From Microbulbifer variabilis (GTDB lineage: Bacteria > Pseudomonadota > Gammaproteobacteria > Pseudomonadales > Cellvibrionaceae), in assembly GCF_020524905.1 (NCBI RefSeq), contig NZ_JAIVKI010000011.1, forward strand, positions 62,001 to 126,000: a stretch of DNA of 64,000 nucleotides, given 5' to 3'. The notes below the pieces were generated by a model. The model was not told the DNA's origin, made no database searches, and was given only the letters and a program-made list of their open reading frames with translations. Each line of letters begins with the position of its first letter. Positions within the stretch are counted from its first letter, which is position 1. The position numbers were made by a program, and so were the translations under genes. This document shows positions 62,410-64,000 of the stretch, piece after piece.

Positions 62410-63831
62410 ATGAATGTATTCCGCAGCGCCATCCAATTATTATTCACCATTTTTATCCTCAGTGTGGTGTCAATCACACCTCTAGCCAACTCGGAAAACG
62501 ACGCCCCAATATACGCAATTGATCAAGAAAAAGAATTTGATGACTATAAGGGCCAAGAGATTATAAATAATAAGTGGATACCAAATAACAGCAAATGGTA
62601 TGCAGAAAAATATGAGCGGATCATTCTTCGTGGAGTAAGGCGTACCAGCGATATTTTTCAAGTCAATGATATTATGACCACGGTCTTTGGCCCATCTTGG
62701 GCAAATATCTGGCTAAAGAATCAAAATTTTCTAAAATGCAACCCCCCTCAAGGTGCTGAATTATCTTATGCCCTCTGCTATTACTCAGGCCCCGATGTAC
62801 CCACCGGGCAATCAAATGATAACCCCTCATTACCCTGTACATTATCTCCAAGTGGAAAAACCGCGAATTGTAAGTGTTACAAACTAAGCACCGAGGAGAT
62901 CCCACCAAATGTACCCTACTTTGTTGATATACATGCGATTCTAAACAAGGATATCTACGAACAAACAGTAAAAGCCTGCGGTCACAGCGGCGCTAACTGT
63001 GCGCCCACCACTAGTATTGAGGCGCCCGTGTGCTCTTCAATCAATGTCAATCAGCTAATACCTGGTGCTGACATGGTGTCAGTTTATTCACCAGTCAAAA
63101 AGCTCGACTACTTCCCAGGCTCAACGTCCTGTCGAGGACTTTATGCAGGCTGTATGACTGCACCCTGTTATGAAACGGGTGAGAAAGATGCTTATGGCAA
63201 TAAACTTGTTGATTGTAACTGTCCAATTTACGTAGGGCGCTACGAAATAGGTCAGGGTCTCTCTCATGGAGGAGACAACCAGATTCAGTGCCATTTACCA
63301 GGAAGGAATATTTGGTCTGCCGCACACAATCCCAGGACAAATAATCCCATTGACCCACAACCACCAGAAGGCACTTGTTTTCCAAATACACCACCTAACA
63401 CCGGCTGCCCATTATTTACAGCAGGGAATGATAACGTAGATCCAAATAGCTTAATGTGTGAGGCTGTTTGTGATAGTTACAAACAGAATTCTGTAGTGGA
63501 TAGATCTCAAAATGGCTATACCTGTGATGCTACCTTATGTACGGCTCTAGGTTTGGGACAGGATTTACCCTGGATGGTAAATATGGGGGATCGATTTAGA
63601 CTTATAGAAAAAGCTTGTAGTGGAATCCGCGACTTTAACAATCTCAGTCTAATTAACCAAGTTGAGACATTAGCAGGCTGTAGCTGCTGTGCAAGTCAAA
63701 TATGCAAATGCTCAGAAGACAACATAAATACTAAAACAAATAGAGAAATATTGAGGTTGAATATTGAACAAAGGGCCGTAGGAATCAGACCTCAATGTGA
63801 TATTAATGGAACTTTATGTGGAGCACCATAA
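62410..63831 (+). CDS. Cysteine-rich exported protein, unknown
   Basis: A 473-residue precursor with a signal peptide (AIQLLFTIFILSVVSITPLANS). The mature chain is rich in cysteine (over twenty, in pairs such as KCKCYK-like CKCYKL, CSSI, CSCCASQICKCS) and proline, suggesting a disulfide-rich extracellular protein. No family was recognised. The start at 62410 is set by the signal peptide; an in-frame ATG at 62371 lies 13 codons upstream without benefit. The repeated CxPTx/NCxx elements do not match EGF or kringle patterns by eye. It is a single gene at the right end of the window. Confidence 0.7.
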   Translation: MNVFRSAIQLLFTIFILSVVSITPLANSENDAPIYAIDQEKEFDDYKGQEIINNKWIPNNSKWYAEKYERIILRGVRRTSDIFQVNDIMTTVFGPSWANIWLKNQNFLKCNPPQGAELSYALCYYSGPDVPTGQSNDNPSLPCTLSPSGKTANCKCYKLSTEEIPPNVPYFVDIHAILNKDIYEQTVKACGHSGANCAPTTSIEAPVCSSINVNQLIPGADMVSVYSPVKKLDYFPGSTSCRGLYAGCMTAPCYETGEKDAYGNKLVDCNCPIYVGRYEIGQGLSHGGDNQIQCHLPGRNIWSAAHNPRTNNPIDPQPPEGTCFPNTPPNTGCPLFTAGNDNVDPNSLMCEAVCDSYKQNSVVDRSQNGYTCDATLCTALGLGQDLPWMVNMGDRFRLIEKACSGIRDFNNLSLINQVETLAGCSCCASQICKCSEDNINTKTNREILRLNIEQRAVGIRPQCDINGTLCGAP

Positions 63832-64000
63832 AAGAGTTTATCTAGCTCATTTTGGCAAGGCGCGACGGAGCCAGAAAAATAAAAACACAAGATCGGCAAA
63901 AGGTTCGACGCTTACGGACAAGTAGAGTACAATTAAGTTGGTGAAATAAGCTCAAACCCGCTATAGATTGATAGCATTCAAATTACAAACTATATACTAC
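63832..64000. other. Right edge, no gene seen
   Basis: The last 169 bases hold no recognisable gene or stem. Confidence 0.5.

Overview
The window reads as chromosome of a marine gammaproteobacterium, most likely of the Cellvibrionales type (Microbulbifer-like). This is inferred from the housekeeping genes and their order: the end of metH, a DUF2970 gene, cysI with its DUF934 partner, sirB2, greB, and a malic enzyme. A TonB-dependent receptor under a TPP riboswitch fits the same picture. No rRNA, tRNA or CRISPR array was seen.

Layout. 1-7.3 kb holds the metH end and the cysI/DUF934 sulfite-reductase operon. Between them lies a 4 kb graveyard of RHS, IS3 and IS5 remnants. 7.4-9.4 kb has three minus-strand genes: an IQM-like protein, a nucleotidyltransferase and a small membrane protein. 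9.7-14.0 kb is a thiamine-uptake operon: TPP riboswitch, outer-membrane receptor, YkoF-like thiamine binder, PnuT-like permease and a thiamine-kinase-like enzyme. 14.1-20.9 kb holds a SnoaL-like secreted protein, ytoQ, a large secreted beta-propeller protein, an Hsp20 relic, a methyltransferase and a secreted PI-PLC/C-type-lectin fusion. 21.9-23.9 kb is an unrecognised two-gene unit behind a good CRP-type site. 24-33 kb is mostly metabolic: an MDR reductase, an AGCS symporter, a BKACE enzyme, an S9 peptidase and greB. A NleD-like metalloprotease gene is embedded in it.

33-49 kb is the accessory core. It contains two broken extra copies of greB, an AraC regulator, a frameshifted SARP-alpha/beta-hydrolase fusion and an adenylation-carrier-alpha-oxoamine synthase megaenzyme. 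It ends in a run of toxin-like genes: an ExoY/CyaA/EF-type nucleotidyl cyclase, a YopT-type C58 cysteine protease and a ClyA/HBL-like alpha-helical pore-forming protein. 50.3-53.6 kb is a compact three-gene operon whose last gene looks like a divergent tRNA-guanine-transglycosylase (DpdA-like) barrel and whose first gene may carry an OB-like domain; this is the best candidate for an undescribed system. 54-64 kb holds a secreted toroid-like protein, a patatin phospholipase, NAD-malic enzyme, GyrI-like and SpoIIAA-like small proteins, and a cysteine-rich exported protein.

Taken together, at least four single-gene loci (IQM-like, M91 protease, ExoY-like cyclase, C58 protease) look like effectors aimed at eukaryotic cells. 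No secretion apparatus is visible in the window. The organism is probably host-associated or exposed to grazers, and its effectors sit as isolated accessory genes between conserved metabolic blocks.
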